DNA of 64,000 bases from Zanthoxylum bungeanum (GCA_019454045.1 SKCR01021386.1:1-64000); one strand, 5' to 3'; counted from the first letter of the stretch, positions 1 through 11,942 are shown. Notes: generated by a model not told the origin, from the sequence alone. Numbers and translations: made by a program.

Positions 1-1352
1 ACAAGAACTGCAGATTATTCTAGCAGAAATTCATGCTGAGGGGATGAGTTTAAGTGAAACCTTCCAAGTAGCCTCGATAATTGAGAAACTACCACCTGGT
101 TGGAAAGATTTCAAGAATTATTTAAAGCATAAGCGAAAAGAAATGAGCATTGAAGACTTGGTTCTTAAGCTAAGAATTGAGGAAGATAACCGAGTTTTTG
201 AAAAGAGAGGAATGACTCATGAGGCCAAAGCAAATGTTGTCGAACATGGCCATAAGAACAAGAACCTCAAGAACAAAGGGTCAAAGATGGGCCATAAATG
301 AGGAGTTTCCAAGAAATCAAAATTTCAAGGAAAATGCTTCAACTGTGACAAAATGGGTCACAAGTCTTCTGAATGCAGACTGTCGAAGAAGAAAAAGAAA
401 CAAGAAGCTAATGTGCTAGAAAACATGACTCAAGATGTTTCAGACATTAACCTTTCTGCTGTGGTTTCTGAGGTGAATCTGGTGGGTTCTAACCCAAGAG
501 AGTGGTGGATTGATACTGGTGCCACTCGACATGTATGCTCAGACAAGAGCATGTTTTCTTCATTTGAGCCTGCTGAAAATGGGGAAAAGATATACATGGG
601 AAATTCAGCAACATCTGAGATAGAAGGTCAAGGAAAGGTGATTATGAAGATGACCTCTGGGAAAGAGTTGACTCTGAATAATGTTATGTATGTACTTGAA
701 ATACGGAAGAATCTTGTGTCTGGATCGCTTCTGAACAAGCATGGATTCCGGATGGTGTTCGAGTCTGATAAAGTAGTTTTGACTAAAAATGGGATGTATG
801 TGGGAAAAGGGTATGTAACTGATGGGCTTTTTAAGCTCAATGTAATGGTTGTTAAACCCAAAAATATCAATAAAGCTAGTTCTTCTGCTTATATTGTTGT
901 GTATTCTAATCTTTGGCATAGTAGATTAGGACATGTTAATTTTAATTCATTGCGAAAGTTAATTAACATGAATCATATTCCCAATTTTAAAATTGATAAC
1001 AAACATAAGTGTGATACTTGTGTTGAGGCAAAACTAACAAGATCATCTTTTCATTGTATTGAAAGAAACTCTGAACCACTTGATCTAATTCATACCGATG
1101 TATGTGATTTTAATTCAAAACAATCGAGAGGCGGTAATAAATATTTTATTACCTTTATTGATGATTGCACAAGATTTTGCTATGTGTATTTAATGAAAAG
1201 CAAGGATGAAGCTATAGAGAAATTTGTTCTCTATAAGAATGAAGTTGAGAACCAACTAAATAAAAGAATTAAGGAGTTAAGAAGTGATCGTGGTGGTGAG
1301 TATGTTTTCCCTTTTGAATCACTTTGTGAACAAAATGGAATCATACATCAAG
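1..1352 (+). pseudogene. Copia gag-protease-integrase polyprotein remnant
   Basis: One reading frame covers the gag C-terminal half, a CCHC zinc knuckle (C-x2-C-x4-H-x4-C, codons at 334-375), an aspartic protease site (Asp-Thr-Gly-Ala, Asp codon at 512-514), the GAG-pre-integrase zinc region (LWHSRLGH near 913, CDTC near 1012) and the integrase core up to LRSDRGGEY near 1278. An in-frame TGA at 299-301 lies just before the zinc knuckle. The frame then leaves integrase at about 1347-1352, before the catalytic glutamate, and reads into 3' non-coding sequence to a stop at 1435. The sequence from 1353 onward matches the non-coding strand of the sister element near 39730, so the last 28 or so residues are not true integrase. 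It is a decayed polyprotein of the Tork-like copia type and cannot make a full pol. Confidence 0.9.
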
Positions 1353-2543
1353 ATTTGGTCGCATGTATGAGTTTTTGGAATAGCAATCTAATTTCTATCA
1401 TATCCTGTTTGCTCAATAGTGTGACATTTGACTAGTTGACCTTGCTATCCCCTTTTGCAAAAGTAAAAAGAAATATATTTAAAAAAAATGAGACTCAATT
1501 GAAAAAGAGCCAATGTGGCCAAATTCAAAAGATAAGGGCAAAAATCCTTCACTCGAAAGAGTTGTTAAATACGAGCTCGTGATTTTTATGGGGTAAACAA
1601 TATAGCATGCAACCAATGTTGCTTATTTTCAGGTCCTAGTGGTGCTGGGTTTGAACACCTATTTTGTGGACTTGGTTTGTTTAGAGATGAATTTCTTTGG
1701 CTGTGTCCAGCTCATAAAATAAGGTCTTAAGCCTTGATTCGTTGTGCACTTTATCTTTCACGCAAGTGCTTGATATGTTTTTGTGTTTATGTCATATGCA
1801 TAAGTGTTGTATTTAGCTACTTTTAAAATGATGCATATTGTTTAATGTCATAAACAGCTGAATACTGACTGAGTATCATTGTATCAGCTTGAAATGCTGT
1901 TTCAGTCAGGTTTTGACAGGATTTTCATTTATCTCAGTATGTGCTTGTGTGTGCTTTATGTTATTGCATACAAATTTGTTATTTCCTGTGCACTTTTCTG
2001 AGTTTTGGTTTACTTCTCGTATGTTATTTTGCTAATTGTATGTGTCTGTTAGTGAGGGGGAGTAATTCTTGTTTGTTTATACTCTTGCTTGTGTTGTCTC
2101 ATATTCTCCTGTTATTTTTCCTGTTTCCTTTACCCTTTGTCATTTCGTGATAAAAAGAGGGAGAGTAATATATTAAGGGGGAGAGCCTTAATTTATGGGA
2201 GGGAGTCGTAGATTATCCTTTAGATATCTCCGTTTTAGAGGGAGTTCAAATTAAGGGAGAGAGAGATATCTACTTGTCCATGCATGAGTTTTATACCTAT
2301 TTATTTTATTCTTGATAATCTCAATATTTTTCACGGTATATTATTGTTTGTGGATGTTTCAGGTAAGCAGGTTTGTTGCTGAGGCGGTATTGATTTCCAG
2401 ACTACTTGTTTAGGTATTAGATCGAGTCCTATTGTAATAAGTCATTGTTTTGATGGTTGACAATTGACTATTTTCTTTTTAGGTCTATTACCGTAGTCTT
2501 TGTATTAGGTAGTGTTTTGTCACGGAATGCCAAATGGGGAGAT
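1353..2543 (+). other. Copia 3' non-coding region with polypurine tract
   Basis: There is no credible coding sequence. It is collinear, in inverted orientation, with 38557-39735 of the minus-strand sister element, sharing the block around a tggtgctgggtttgaacacc motif near 1639. It ends in the purine-rich aaatggggagat at about 2532-2543, the polypurine tract that primes plus-strand synthesis, directly before the LTR. Confidence 0.8.
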
Positions 2544-3411
2544 TGTGAGTTCCATTTTTATTGGCATGTGTCCGTGTCAAAACAAGTTCAATTGAGTTGT
2601 AATATTTCATGAAGATCTTTGTGCAATTGGACTGGTTTCTGGCTGCTGTGCATCAGACATACGTTCGTGGAGCATTCTAGTAAGCGTTCGAACGCGACTG
2701 CGATCTGAACGCGTTTTTGGCCTGCAAAACCCTAGTTTTGCACCCTACCTATAAATATAACCCTTAGCCGCCATTCTCATTAGTTGAAACACTTTTCCCT
2801 TTAGCCAAATCTCTCAAAAGCTTTCAACTCTCTTTGAATCCACAATTGAAGACTTCTTATCTTCTCGTCTTCTTCATTAATGGTGTGATTCCATATTTGT
2901 TAAACCTTCAACACAACCTAACCCAAATTCTCTAATCCTTTAGAGTTCTTTAGGAGGAAGTTTGGTAGTCGGAGTTTCGGCGTCATTGGTGATACAATCT
3001 ACTCAGAGACTTCAGAGGTTCTGAAGAAAACCGTGTGTCGCGGGCTTGAGGAGTTGCCTTGAGTTCTTGCAGTTTTGAGGTACTTGAGTCGGTGGAGTTG
3101 CCATCATAGGTCTTGACCATCGCTGTAAGTTTTTCTCTATATAGTGGATTCAGGTGGTAGCCTATACCCGAAGTGGTTTTTTTACTCGCAAGAGTTTTCC
3201 ACTTCGTCACCAAAAATATTGTGTTGATTTTGTGTGGTTTGATTTATTTGGTGTTTTACTTTCTGTTATTTATTTAGTATTTGCAGCATATTTTATTTGT
3301 TGGTTATTGTGGTTGTCTGTTATTCATCCATAGTAACAGTAACATGACTTGTCTTATTTATTGTTTGTAATTCCGCATGGGGTCAGAACCTAAGATAACC
3401 CCGAATTTTCA
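2544..3411 (+). repeat. Copia 3' LTR
   Basis: It begins TGTGAGTTCC right after the polypurine tract and ends ...TTTTCA, then passes into RNase H-like sequence. The same LTR in inverted orientation is at 37448-38556 (1109 bp) and partly at 44897-45550. A likely transcription start zone is near the tataaatataac motif at about 2749. Confidence 0.88.
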
Positions 3412-3690
3412 GTTATGTGCTTCAAGCAGAATTATGAGGACTATTATATGGGCTCCAAATGTGCCATGAGATGAAATGTAATGCTCTCATTGTTGAAATG
3501 AATTCAAAATAATATGTTCAACTGATAAACAATCCGACCCCACAGACTCACCATTTGCTCAGTCTAATTAACTCCTGTAAGGATTTCATCTCTAGAGATT
3601 TGGAGTGTTTGATTACACATATTTATAGAGAAGTCAATGTCATTGCGGATCACCTGGTACAAATCAGTTATCTTGGAAGATGAGGGATAA
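3412..3690 (+). pseudogene. RNase H-like domain, 3' half (copy A), disrupted by copia
   Basis: It is the downstream half of the RNase H-like remnant that is longer in copy B (34704-34981). The match begins at the base after the copia LTR. Relative to copy B it has lost a base in the aatgaattcaaaataatatg stretch, which breaks the frame, and it carries further substitutions. It cannot be functional. Confidence 0.8.
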
Positions 3691-4351
3691 CACGGTTAGA
3701 TCACCAATCACCCCAAATTCATGACGACTTACGTCCTGATTCATTTTTTAAAATTTTATTGTTTTCCTAGGCTGATTTAGCAGCCTCTACTCTACCGAAA
3801 AAAAAAATTGATGTTAACACGAGGGCTATTGGTATCTATGCTAAGTTTTCTAACAGACTATTCAAGAGTTCATATTTTCTCCAAGGTCCCCATCGCTGAC
3901 ATGACATCAATTAAAAGAAGGTCAGATGGTTCTAAGCCAAGTTGTTATTTATATTATTATTTCCCATTAGGATGCTAAAATGCAATTAAATCTTTAATCT
4001 ATGTAAATGTTTACTTTAAACATTTTTGTGAAAAAATGTTTTATAACAACATTCCTTCTAAGAATTTCATTTTCTTGCAAGTAAAATGGCATTTGGCTAC
4101 TAGCAAAAGCTTTAAGTGGAGGTCAAAGATGAAGGCTAATATATACAATGGAGTTGGTGAGAGAGTGAAATACAGACAACAGAAAAGACAGAAAATGACC
4201 TTGACTCTTTATGGAAGCCACTCAGAAGCAAGTAATTTATTAATGGTGGGGTAGCTTCATAGCCTTGATCAGCAAGCCATAACACAATTTAAAGACCTGT
4301 TATTCTCCACACTAACTATACTAGTTCTGTCTTAAAGAGCAAGAGAGCAAA

Positions 4352-5398
4352 ATGGTGAAGAACAGGCAGAGGAAGTTGTACAGTAACAGTGCTAGCGGTA
4401 ACTGGAGATCAACAAAGTGGAGCCATGTATTTTTTGAGCATCCTGCTTCATTTGGTACGTTGGCAATGGAGGCAAAGAAGAAGGAAGAGATCAAGAAGGA
4501 CCTCATGAAGTTTAGTAAGGGGAAAGAGTATTATGATAAGATTGGGAAGGCTTGGAAGAGAGGCTATCTCCTTTATGGTCCTCCTGGGACTGGAAAATCA
4601 ACTATGATTGCTGCCATGGCTAATTTTTTAAACTATGATGTGTATGATCTTGAACTTACCACAGTGAAAGACAACTCAGAGTTGAGGGGTCTTCTATTTG
4701 AGACCTCAAGTAAGTCAATCATAGTTATAGAGGATATTGATTGCTCACTTGATCTTACTGGTCAACGAGAGAAGAAAAAGGAGAAAGATGAGAACGAAGA
4801 AGAGATGGATCCAATCAAAAAGAAGGCAAAAGAAGAGAGTGAGGGCAAAAAGAGTAAGGTCACTTTATCTGGGCTTTTGAATTTCATTGATGGCCTTTGG
4901 TCAGCTTGTGGGAGAGAAAGGATTATTGTTTTCACTACTAACTATGTAGACAAGCTTGATCCGGCTTTGATTAGGAGAGGAAGGATGGATAAGCACATTG
5001 AGATGTCCTATTGCAGCTTTGAAGCATTCAAGGTGCTAGCCAAGAACTATTTAGATATTGAATCACATGAATTGTATGCAGAAATAGACAGTTTGTTGGC
5101 TGAAACCGATATCACTCCTGCTGATGTTGCGGAGAATTTGATGCCGAAGTCTGACGAGGAAGGTGCAGACTCTTGTTTGAAGAATTTGATAGAAGCTCTT
5201 ATGGCGGTGAAGGAGGCGGCAAGGAAGAAAGCTGAGGAAGAAGCACAATTGAAGGAAGAGAAGGCAAAAAAGAAGGCTGAGGAAGAAGTGCAGTTAAAGG
5301 CAGAGAAGGATGAAGAGAATGTGAAAGTTGATGATGAAACTTTAGCTAGTTTAGTGAAAGAGAATGGGTGCATTTGTAATGGAAGTGCCAAGAACTAG
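4352..5398 (+). CDS. AAA-ATPase, AATP1/BCS1-like, N-terminally truncated
   Basis: This is a 348-residue intronless ORF of the plant AAA-ATPase family that includes AATP1 (ASD) and BCS1-like proteins, typically about 500 residues with an N-terminal membrane anchor and ASD domain. Seen here: Walker A GPPGTGKS at 76-83, Walker B IIVIEDID at 123-130, sensor-1 FTTN at 194-197, arginine-finger region LIRRGRMD at 206-213, a charged insertion at about 139-168, and a Lys/Glu-rich C-terminal helix from about 290. The protein starts at a Met matching the middle of family members. Family-like residues continue in frame for about nine codons upstream (to 4325) before a TAG at 4322-4324, so this ATG is probably internal and the ASD half is lost or too degraded to see. 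The whole block is missing from copy B. It could be an expressed short ATPase or a 5'-truncated pseudogene. The AAA core itself looks intact. Confidence 0.8.
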   Translation: MVKNRQRKLYSNSASGNWRSTKWSHVFFEHPASFGTLAMEAKKKEEIKKDLMKFSKGKEYYDKIGKAWKRGYLLYGPPGTGKSTMIAAMANFLNYDVYDLELTTVKDNSELRGLLFETSSKSIIVIEDIDCSLDLTGQREKKKEKDENEEEMDPIKKKAKEESEGKKSKVTLSGLLNFIDGLWSACGRERIIVFTTNYVDKLDPALIRRGRMDKHIEMSYCSFEAFKVLAKNYLDIESHELYAEIDSLLAETDITPADVAENLMPKSDEEGADSCLKNLIEALMAVKEAARKKAEEEAQLKEEKAKKKAEEEVQLKAEKDEENVKVDDETLASLVKENGCICNGSAKN

Positions 5399-5946
5399 TA
5401 ATGATTTGCAAAAATTATTCACACTTCTGTGCTGTGGGTATTGTATCTATCATTTTCAGTCTGCAAAATAATTATTTGTTGCATTGTAGTGATTGTTAAC
5501 AGTGTAAGATGGAGCTGATATGCAGCTAGCTCCTAGATTTGATTTGTGTGCTATCCTATTAAATCTGTAAATTCAGTTGTTATAAATTTGATTATAGTTT
5601 GTAATCTCAAATAATTTTATTATAGCGCAATTCATAACCTCTGAGTATCTTTTGACCATGTCTATACTTGAAAATTAAAATTGAGTGAAATTTATGTCCA
5701 TCAGTTCATATTAATAGGGATCTGTAATTTCCGAATCCAGGTTTTGCCCGGATAACTTTTTCTCTGTGAAAATTCGGATTTGTAAAATCTAGATCCTCAT
5801 CGTGTTAAAGTAATCCATAAATAAAAATTTGACATGTTTGGGTCCGGATTTCACGTCCATCTCTGTTCATTTATAGGAAATGTGCTAATGGGTGCCTACT
5901 TTACAGCTAATAGGACCAAACCATGAATGAACCTGATTAGCCTTTT

Positions 5947-5949
<3 letters not shown>
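5399..5949. other. 3' flank of the AAA-ATPase gene
   Basis: AT-rich sequence with no ORF or element boundary that I recognise. It belongs to the block missing from copy B. Confidence 0.5.

Positions 5950-6008
<59 letters not shown>
5950..6008. repeat. (TA)n microsatellite
   Basis: About 29 uninterrupted TA dinucleotides, bounded by aaaa on the left and gaatttta on the right. Confidence 0.97.
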
Positions 6009-6012
<4 letters not shown>

Positions 6013-6141
6013 TTTTATTTGTTTTTCCTTACTTGATCCTGATTCAAACTTCATGTAAGCATAGCGTAGGATGTTTGGAAATCTATTATGAATATTGTAA
6101 TATCTCATATGAGGATTATGTATTAGTGTATAAACTATGAA

Positions 6142-6327
6142 TTTTTTTTTTTTTTTTTTTGGAAACGATGGAAACCCCACCACCAAACCACCCATTCTGG
6201 GCCGCGGCGCAGGTAAAACCACCGGCTGTCCCAGGCTCTTACAAGAAGTGCACCCTCTAGATTCGAACCCAGAACCTCAAGGTGAGATCTTGGACCCTAC
6301 ACCACCAAGCAACACCACTTGGGGACA
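6142..6327 (-). mobile_element. tRNA-derived SINE with 13-bp target-site duplication
   Basis: Read on the minus strand, a head with a Pol III B-box-like GGTTCGAATC (about 6260-6270) is followed by a body and a poly(A) tail, seen as poly(T) at 6142-6160. Perfect 13-bp direct repeats tataaactatgaa flank it at 6129-6141 and 6328-6340, as expected for LINE-mediated insertion. A close relative is at 59122-59310, and older ones are at 17018, 49472, 15720 and 48146. Confidence 0.9.
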
Positions 6328-6463
6328 TATAAACTATGAAATTCTCTAACCTAATAGATGTATTTTGAATTGTAAAGTCTAATAATAAATCTATAATGTA
6401 CGGATGGATATAATTTCATTTCATTCTATTTTTGATTGATTCTCATGAAGACGCGAGGTCAAG

Positions 6464-6860
6464 ACATGGTCATCGGTTCAGTTCGGTTTCGGAATCGAAC
6501 CGAATCATCCAGTTCACGGTTCCAGGAAGCTGGAACCGTAACTGAACTGGTTTAAAATCAATTCAGTTACAGTTCCAGCTTTTTTGGAACAGGAGAATCG
6601 GAAAAAATCAATTCGTTTTCGGTTTAGTCATTTATTTTTGGAAGGGAAAAAAAGAAAAAAAAATGATTTGGTTCCATTTCCGAACTGAATCGAACCTTGA
6701 GGTTATGGTTCCACTTACATTAAGTGGAACCGTAACCAAACCAAAATGGGTTTCGGTTCGGTTCCGATTTTTGAACCAGAATCAGATGTAACCATAAGCT
6801 TATTGTTCTATCCGAATCGGTTTCGGTTTCGGTTCTGAACCGAAACCTTGTCCGGATTTA
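6464..6860. mobile_element. Degenerate GGTTCGG-rich palindromic element (MITE-like)
   Basis: Dense alternating GGTTCGG and CCGAACC motifs on both strands, the same composition as the hAT-type MITEs with clear target-site duplications in this window (35207, 12979, 58157). The right half, from about 6560, is also present at about 35880-36150 in copy B, so it predates the duplication. I see no clean terminal repeats or target-site duplication. Confidence 0.55.
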
Positions 6861-7623
6861 GCAAGGTCCTTAAGGGGAAAATAATGTAATCTCTCACATC
6901 GTTAGCAGGAAGGATCCTGAATTAGTGTATAAAGTATGGGCTCTCCTAACCTAATAGATGTGTTTTGGATTGTATAACCCAATAATAAATCTATGATCGA
7001 TTTTATGTTTAAAATAAACAATATTTTCTTAGTTGGTGGCCTCGGTCCATTACAAATATGCCAACCCTTAGCTTAATTTTTTTTTTTTTTTAAGCATAGC
7101 AACTAGCAATTATGGTGATCCTGGGACAAAACTCTAGCAACTTGACTGTTTTGTTTCTACATTGTTGAAGTAATACAGCTTCGGCAAGCTTGGTACTTTT
7201 TCGAAAAAATATTCTCACAAATTGGTGTGTTTGTTCTCTTCTTACTTTGAAATTACATTCTATGAATTATCCAGCAGCAGGCTTATTCTACTAGTGAAAA
7301 ATAGAGATAACATTACGTACATCATGATATTTTTCAAATTCTATTTATAGTCGAAGTTTTTTTAGGTATATTTCTTTAACAATTGCTCCAATCTAAGAAA
7401 ATAATCATATTCTTTCATGGGGTCATATATGCAAAGTGTTAGGATAGAGTTTGGTTACTAATTGAAACTTATACAAGACGTAAAAGGTCTTTTATGACAT
7501 TTATATTTCCGAATTTATATAAAAAAAAAAAACTGAAAAATCATCTCTCATTTCATGTTATCCATGTCACCTCCCTTATATTTGAAAATGTCCACTTGAA
7601 CCATGAGCTATTTTATCTCTACT
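6861..7623. other. Duplicated intergenic sequence
   Basis: It matches 36150-36860 of copy B at high identity and has no coding potential. It carries a dispersed repeat motif (taatctctcacatcgttag... followed by gtgtataaa and an aataataaatctat tail) that recurs in diverged form near 6085 and 12360. I see nothing else in it. Confidence 0.6.
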
Positions 7624-9708
7624 TGTCACACCCATCCCCTTAGGTAGGGTAGGGGTGAGATGAAGACGTAAAACAGACAGAGTTTCTCATATAAAATGGA
7701 CTAATCCTCCAAATACAATAGAAAAATTAAAACTGAATAATGTCATCATATAAATAGGATCTCCAAGATCCAACTCAAAAGAATATCCATAATGAAATGT
7801 AAATACCACATGTATCAAAAGTAGGCCCAGTGCCTATAACCAAATAACAAAACCACAAGAATGACATATCTAGAACTATAATCCCAAAATATAGCAATGA
7901 CACTCTACTGTTGGCATAACCTTTTTCTACTGGCAGGAAATGATAATGAAACAGCAGATGAAAAAAATGAAAGATCTACTAATCTGCTTAACCTGTAAAA
8001 TTAAAGAAATGAGTAAGCTCACGCTTAGTGCAATGGATCACAGCGTAGTGCCGTAGATAAACAAGTAATATGGTGGATCGAATAAGTTTTTCATAATATA
8101 AATAAATACATAAAACTGTAAATCGATATATCAAACATTTACTAGAAATCATAAATCTCACTTCTCATAAATCTCATTCCGCTCAAGAATACTATGTAAA
8201 ATAAATATGTTCATTCATCTATATGTACACTCTCGTGATAATACGGCAAAACTGGCAACATGAGACATCCCCACGACAATAACTGGCATCCGGAGCAAAA
8301 ATGGCAACATGAGATCTCGTCTCACGGTAAATAATCTGGCACGTATAAGTACACGGAGTGCATCCTAGCAAAAAAATCATTTCTAAAATTCATGCTCATA
8401 TATCTCAAAATCATACAAATTTCTCATATATCACAATCTCATGATTTCAACATAATCAATATTCGATCCATACTTTATAGCAAAATATAAACTTTCTAAA
8501 AACTAAATCATTTAATGCATTACCTTGAAAATTCATTTGAGAAAACATACATACTATATACTTTGGAAAACATCAATGTTACAAGCTTATCCACGCTCTT
8601 GGTGAGCTGACTATAGAGAAATGAAACTATGCAGCAGAACTGTCTCTTCCAACGGTATCACGATCACCTAAAGAGATAAAAGAATTACGATAAAGAATAT
8701 AATCTTAACTAGAATAGATGAAAGAATATGTAAGAAACATGACTCATTCGCTCTCGTAATCCTAACGAAAAATTTAGGCAAAGTTCTGTCTATAATACGA
8801 ACTTCCGTTATATAATCCATAATCAACAAACTTACATTCATATTCGATTCACAACATACACATCCACAATTCAAATCAACATCACTAGTCCAATTCTCAC
8901 GCTTACAATAGCTTCCCACACACAATCTCTCTACCATTCTCTTCGATTAAATTTGTCATTCACTTTCAACCACAAGACAATCATTTATATGGTCTAAGCA
9001 TGTAAATTAACTATACTTTAAAGCAAATTACTTTCTGAAACACATAACATGCATAAATTGAATATAACAATAAATTATACGGAAATCAAGATTTGGAGGT
9101 TCGTTACTACTCAAAATGGTCGGCAAAGCACGGAGAGAGACTCGGGACGTCGGAGGGAACATGTTGTTCGGTGCGTGGAAGCCACGCGCCACTGCGTAAG
9201 GTACGGTGGCCGAATATTGGTCTCCCCCTTCTGGTTCCAATGTCGCTGACGGTTTATCAATCGGAGTTTCGGATCAACGGGAAAAAAGACAAAACCATAA
9301 AAAATTACTTACAGGGATTTATACGAAAATAGAATGTTTACCGAGATGAAACCACCGTCAAAATAATCATCTCGTCGAGATTTACACTTTCCCTAAAAGA
9401 CCCGGTCGATAACGGATACAAATCAGACGGATTTGGACAACACTCTCTCTTTTCTCTCTTTTTCCCTTTCTTTCTTTCTTTTTCCTCATTCCTGTAGCTC
9501 TCTCTCTCTCGAGATGGTGGCTGGAAAGTGACGGGCAAGAATGTATTTTTTTTATACTAACATGGCAATTATCACTTCTCTCCCTCAACTTGCCCCTTTG
9601 ATCATTTTTAATCCAAACTTTTATAAACTAACAATTTAGTCCTAAATTCCCAACACACCAAAAATTATTAAATTAAGAATATGGATAAAATATTTTCGGG
9701 GTGTTACA
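7624..9708 (-). mobile_element. Solo LTR, gypsy-like, 2.1 kb, copy A only
   Basis: On the minus strand it starts TGTAACACCCCG and ends GGGTGTGACA, the terminal pattern common in plant Ty3/gypsy LTRs. Direct repeats ctact lie at 7619-7623 and 9709-9713. Copy B has the unoccupied site near 36860. There is no internal domain, primer-binding site or polypurine tract, so this is a solo LTR left by LTR-LTR recombination. The short ORFs near 9049-9588 look random. Confidence 0.85.
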
Positions 9709-9713
9709 CTACT

Positions 9714-10488
9714 AGTTATCATTCATTAGTTATTAATGTTTAATTTTGGATGTGTGATTTAAATGATTTATAATTTATTATTGTTGATGATATATGATGA
9801 AAAATTAAATTATTTCTATATTTTTATTATCTATTAACCACTCATCATAATATTGTATTTTGATATTTCACCAATACATCGATTTAAATGACCACATCAC
9901 TAAAAAAATTCCAAAAGCACTCCATAATAACTTATTCATTCAGATAAATTTATTATGCATGGAAATGAGAAAAAAATAATTATTGATGATTTTGAAAATA
10001 ATTTATTTTTGATTATCAACTTTCTAGATTCTAACTTTTAATTACATTATTCATTTTAAATATTGTATTTAACGTTTATTAGTGGAGTTTTAAGAGTTGG
10101 AGATTATACTAAGTTAATTATAAAAGTATATCTAACCTAGGTCTTAGCTAAATTTTTACTCGCACTAAGATTTAGTTCCTTATCAATAAAAAACTATAAA
10201 GTGAATTATGCTAAAAAATACATATATTAAATTGTGAGAATGTTAAAAGTACTAATTTATTTAATTTCAATTTTGTATATAAACCATATCTATTCAGCGT
10301 GTGGTTATCAGGTAATACTTTTTAAGAGCTGGCCATGAAATGAAAATTAACAACAATGTTGCATCTTGCCAACACACAAAGTCCTTGGCTCAAAGAGTCG
10401 ACTCAAGAATCAAGATCATTTGCTTAATGAAAATTTTCCAAAATAACTTACAATCAAATATTCAAAGCACTAATTAAGAACTTAATAA
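9714..10488. other. Duplicated intergenic sequence with an internal repeat
   Basis: It matches 36857-37447 and then 45556-45680 of copy B. From about 10362 it holds a block (cttgccaacacacaaagtcc onward) related to 15503-15640 and to 47886-48060, a smaller duplication older than the 31-kb one. There is no coding sequence. Confidence 0.6.
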
Positions 10489-11942
10489 TGGATTGAAACC
10501 ATTGGGAGAGTCCATCTCTTACCCCGAAGGTTTCCCTCTATATAATCCCGCATAAATATGTAAGAGGGGGATTGAACCACACGCCTCTGCTAATCTCGCA
10601 TAATCTCGCATATCCGACCATTATCATACTAAATCCAGTAGCATAACAACAATCTCACACAGCATCCAATACAACACATTTCATCGCATTTCATCCATCA
10701 ACTCATCTCAAAATTCACACAATACTCAAATACTTCGATTCATATTACAAGCATACAATTTATACTCAAAAGTTATATTCACAATTTTTGTTCTCATGCT
10801 ATCAATTACTCAATCAATTTTCCAACATATATATATATTATATATATATTTATATTATATTACGTAACTCACATATCAAACATCAATCAACAAACATTTA
10901 TGTTAAGAGAATCATCGTGCTTTGTACTTACCTCAATCCACGCAAAACTCTCTATATCTATATGTTCTCGCTAAAATCTGGAAAAAGTGTAAAATTACGA
11001 TCAGGTCCATATATTTTACTAAAATTATGATTTTACCCCTAAACTTTTCAAATTTGCAATTTAACCCCAATATTCTCCAATATTATCAATTTAGTCCAAA
11101 AACTTCCAATTATCTCATATTACTCACTAAAAATCAGAGTTCACTCATTTAGGTCCCTAAACATGCCAAAATACGAATAAGTCCAAAACTTTCAAAATCT
11201 TACAAATACACCCCTAAAACTGTAAAGTATAACGTACCGAGCTCCAACGACTTCAGAATTTCAGAACGAGGTAGTCCACAGACAGTACACGTCACCAGGA
11301 TCACAACGGCAGTTGTGGAAATGGCTGATGCTCGAAGATCACCGACGAACGATCGAACACCGTTAATCCTCGTTTTAGGCTCGTTTCACGACAACCGAAG
11401 GTCCGAATTGGGAAAACGAGGTGTCTAACCCGCTTAACTCGACGAGAGGAAGATTCTGGTCTGGGAGGTGTCGGTCACGCACGGCTGTGCGTGGGGCGCG
11501 TGAAGCGATAGGGTGGAGGCACGTGCGGGCGTGTGCGGTGGAGTCGTCTCGTCGAGAGGATTCTCCAGATGTGATCACTTGTCGGAAACGATGGCCGGAA
11601 GACGTCGACCGACCCTTTCTCTCTCCTGCTCAACTTTCTCTCTCTTCTGGTTTGTGTTTCTCTCACTGCGGATCTGTTTCTCTCTCTAACTGTTCAATGG
11701 TCTCTACAATTAACTTTAATACATTGTTTCCTCTCTAGTTGATTCACACCAAGCACACACTAAAGGGATAAATTAGGTTTATATAGGTTTTAAATAGGGA
11801 GGGTGGTTGAGTTCTATAGGGAGAGTGTGTGTGAGTGTGAGTGGTTACTGATTTTTAGGGGAGTTAGAGAGAAGTGGGGGTGAGGGATAATAGTAATCAA
11901 CAGTAAAAAAAATTAAATAAAATACAAGAGATTGGTCTCACA
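10489..11942 (-). mobile_element. LTR-like block, minus orientation, copy A only
   Basis: This block is absent at the matching place in copy B (about 45680-46080 there). On the minus strand it would begin TGTGAGACC and end TTCAATCCA, with a TATA-like tatttaaaacctatataaac region near 11780. Its layout resembles the solo LTR at 7624. I could not find a matching target-site duplication, so the borders are approximate. The GC-rich ORFs at 11375-11738 show no family features. Confidence 0.5.

Larger units (their letters stand above)
1..3411 (+). mobile_element. Ty1/copia retrotransposon, 3' portion, internally deleted
   Basis: The visible part runs from inside gag through protease and part of integrase, then a non-coding 3' region, a polypurine tract and an 868-bp LTR. 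Reverse transcriptase and RNase H are gone. The element sits in an RNase H-like host/LINE remnant: the base after the LTR (3412) continues a sequence that is uninterrupted at 34704 in copy B, so insertion followed the duplication. The 5' LTR and left target-site copy lie before the window. A related element of the same family is at 37448-45550 on the other strand. Confidence 0.9.

Noticed and set aside
6255..6275. ggttcgaatc as part of a tRNA gene (minus strand)
   Set aside because: No cloverleaf can be formed; the site is the B-box of a SINE with a poly(A) tail and target-site duplication.
11375..11738. Overlapping GC-rich ORFs in both strands
   Set aside because: Composition effect in an LTR-like block; no recognisable domain and no conservation in copy B.
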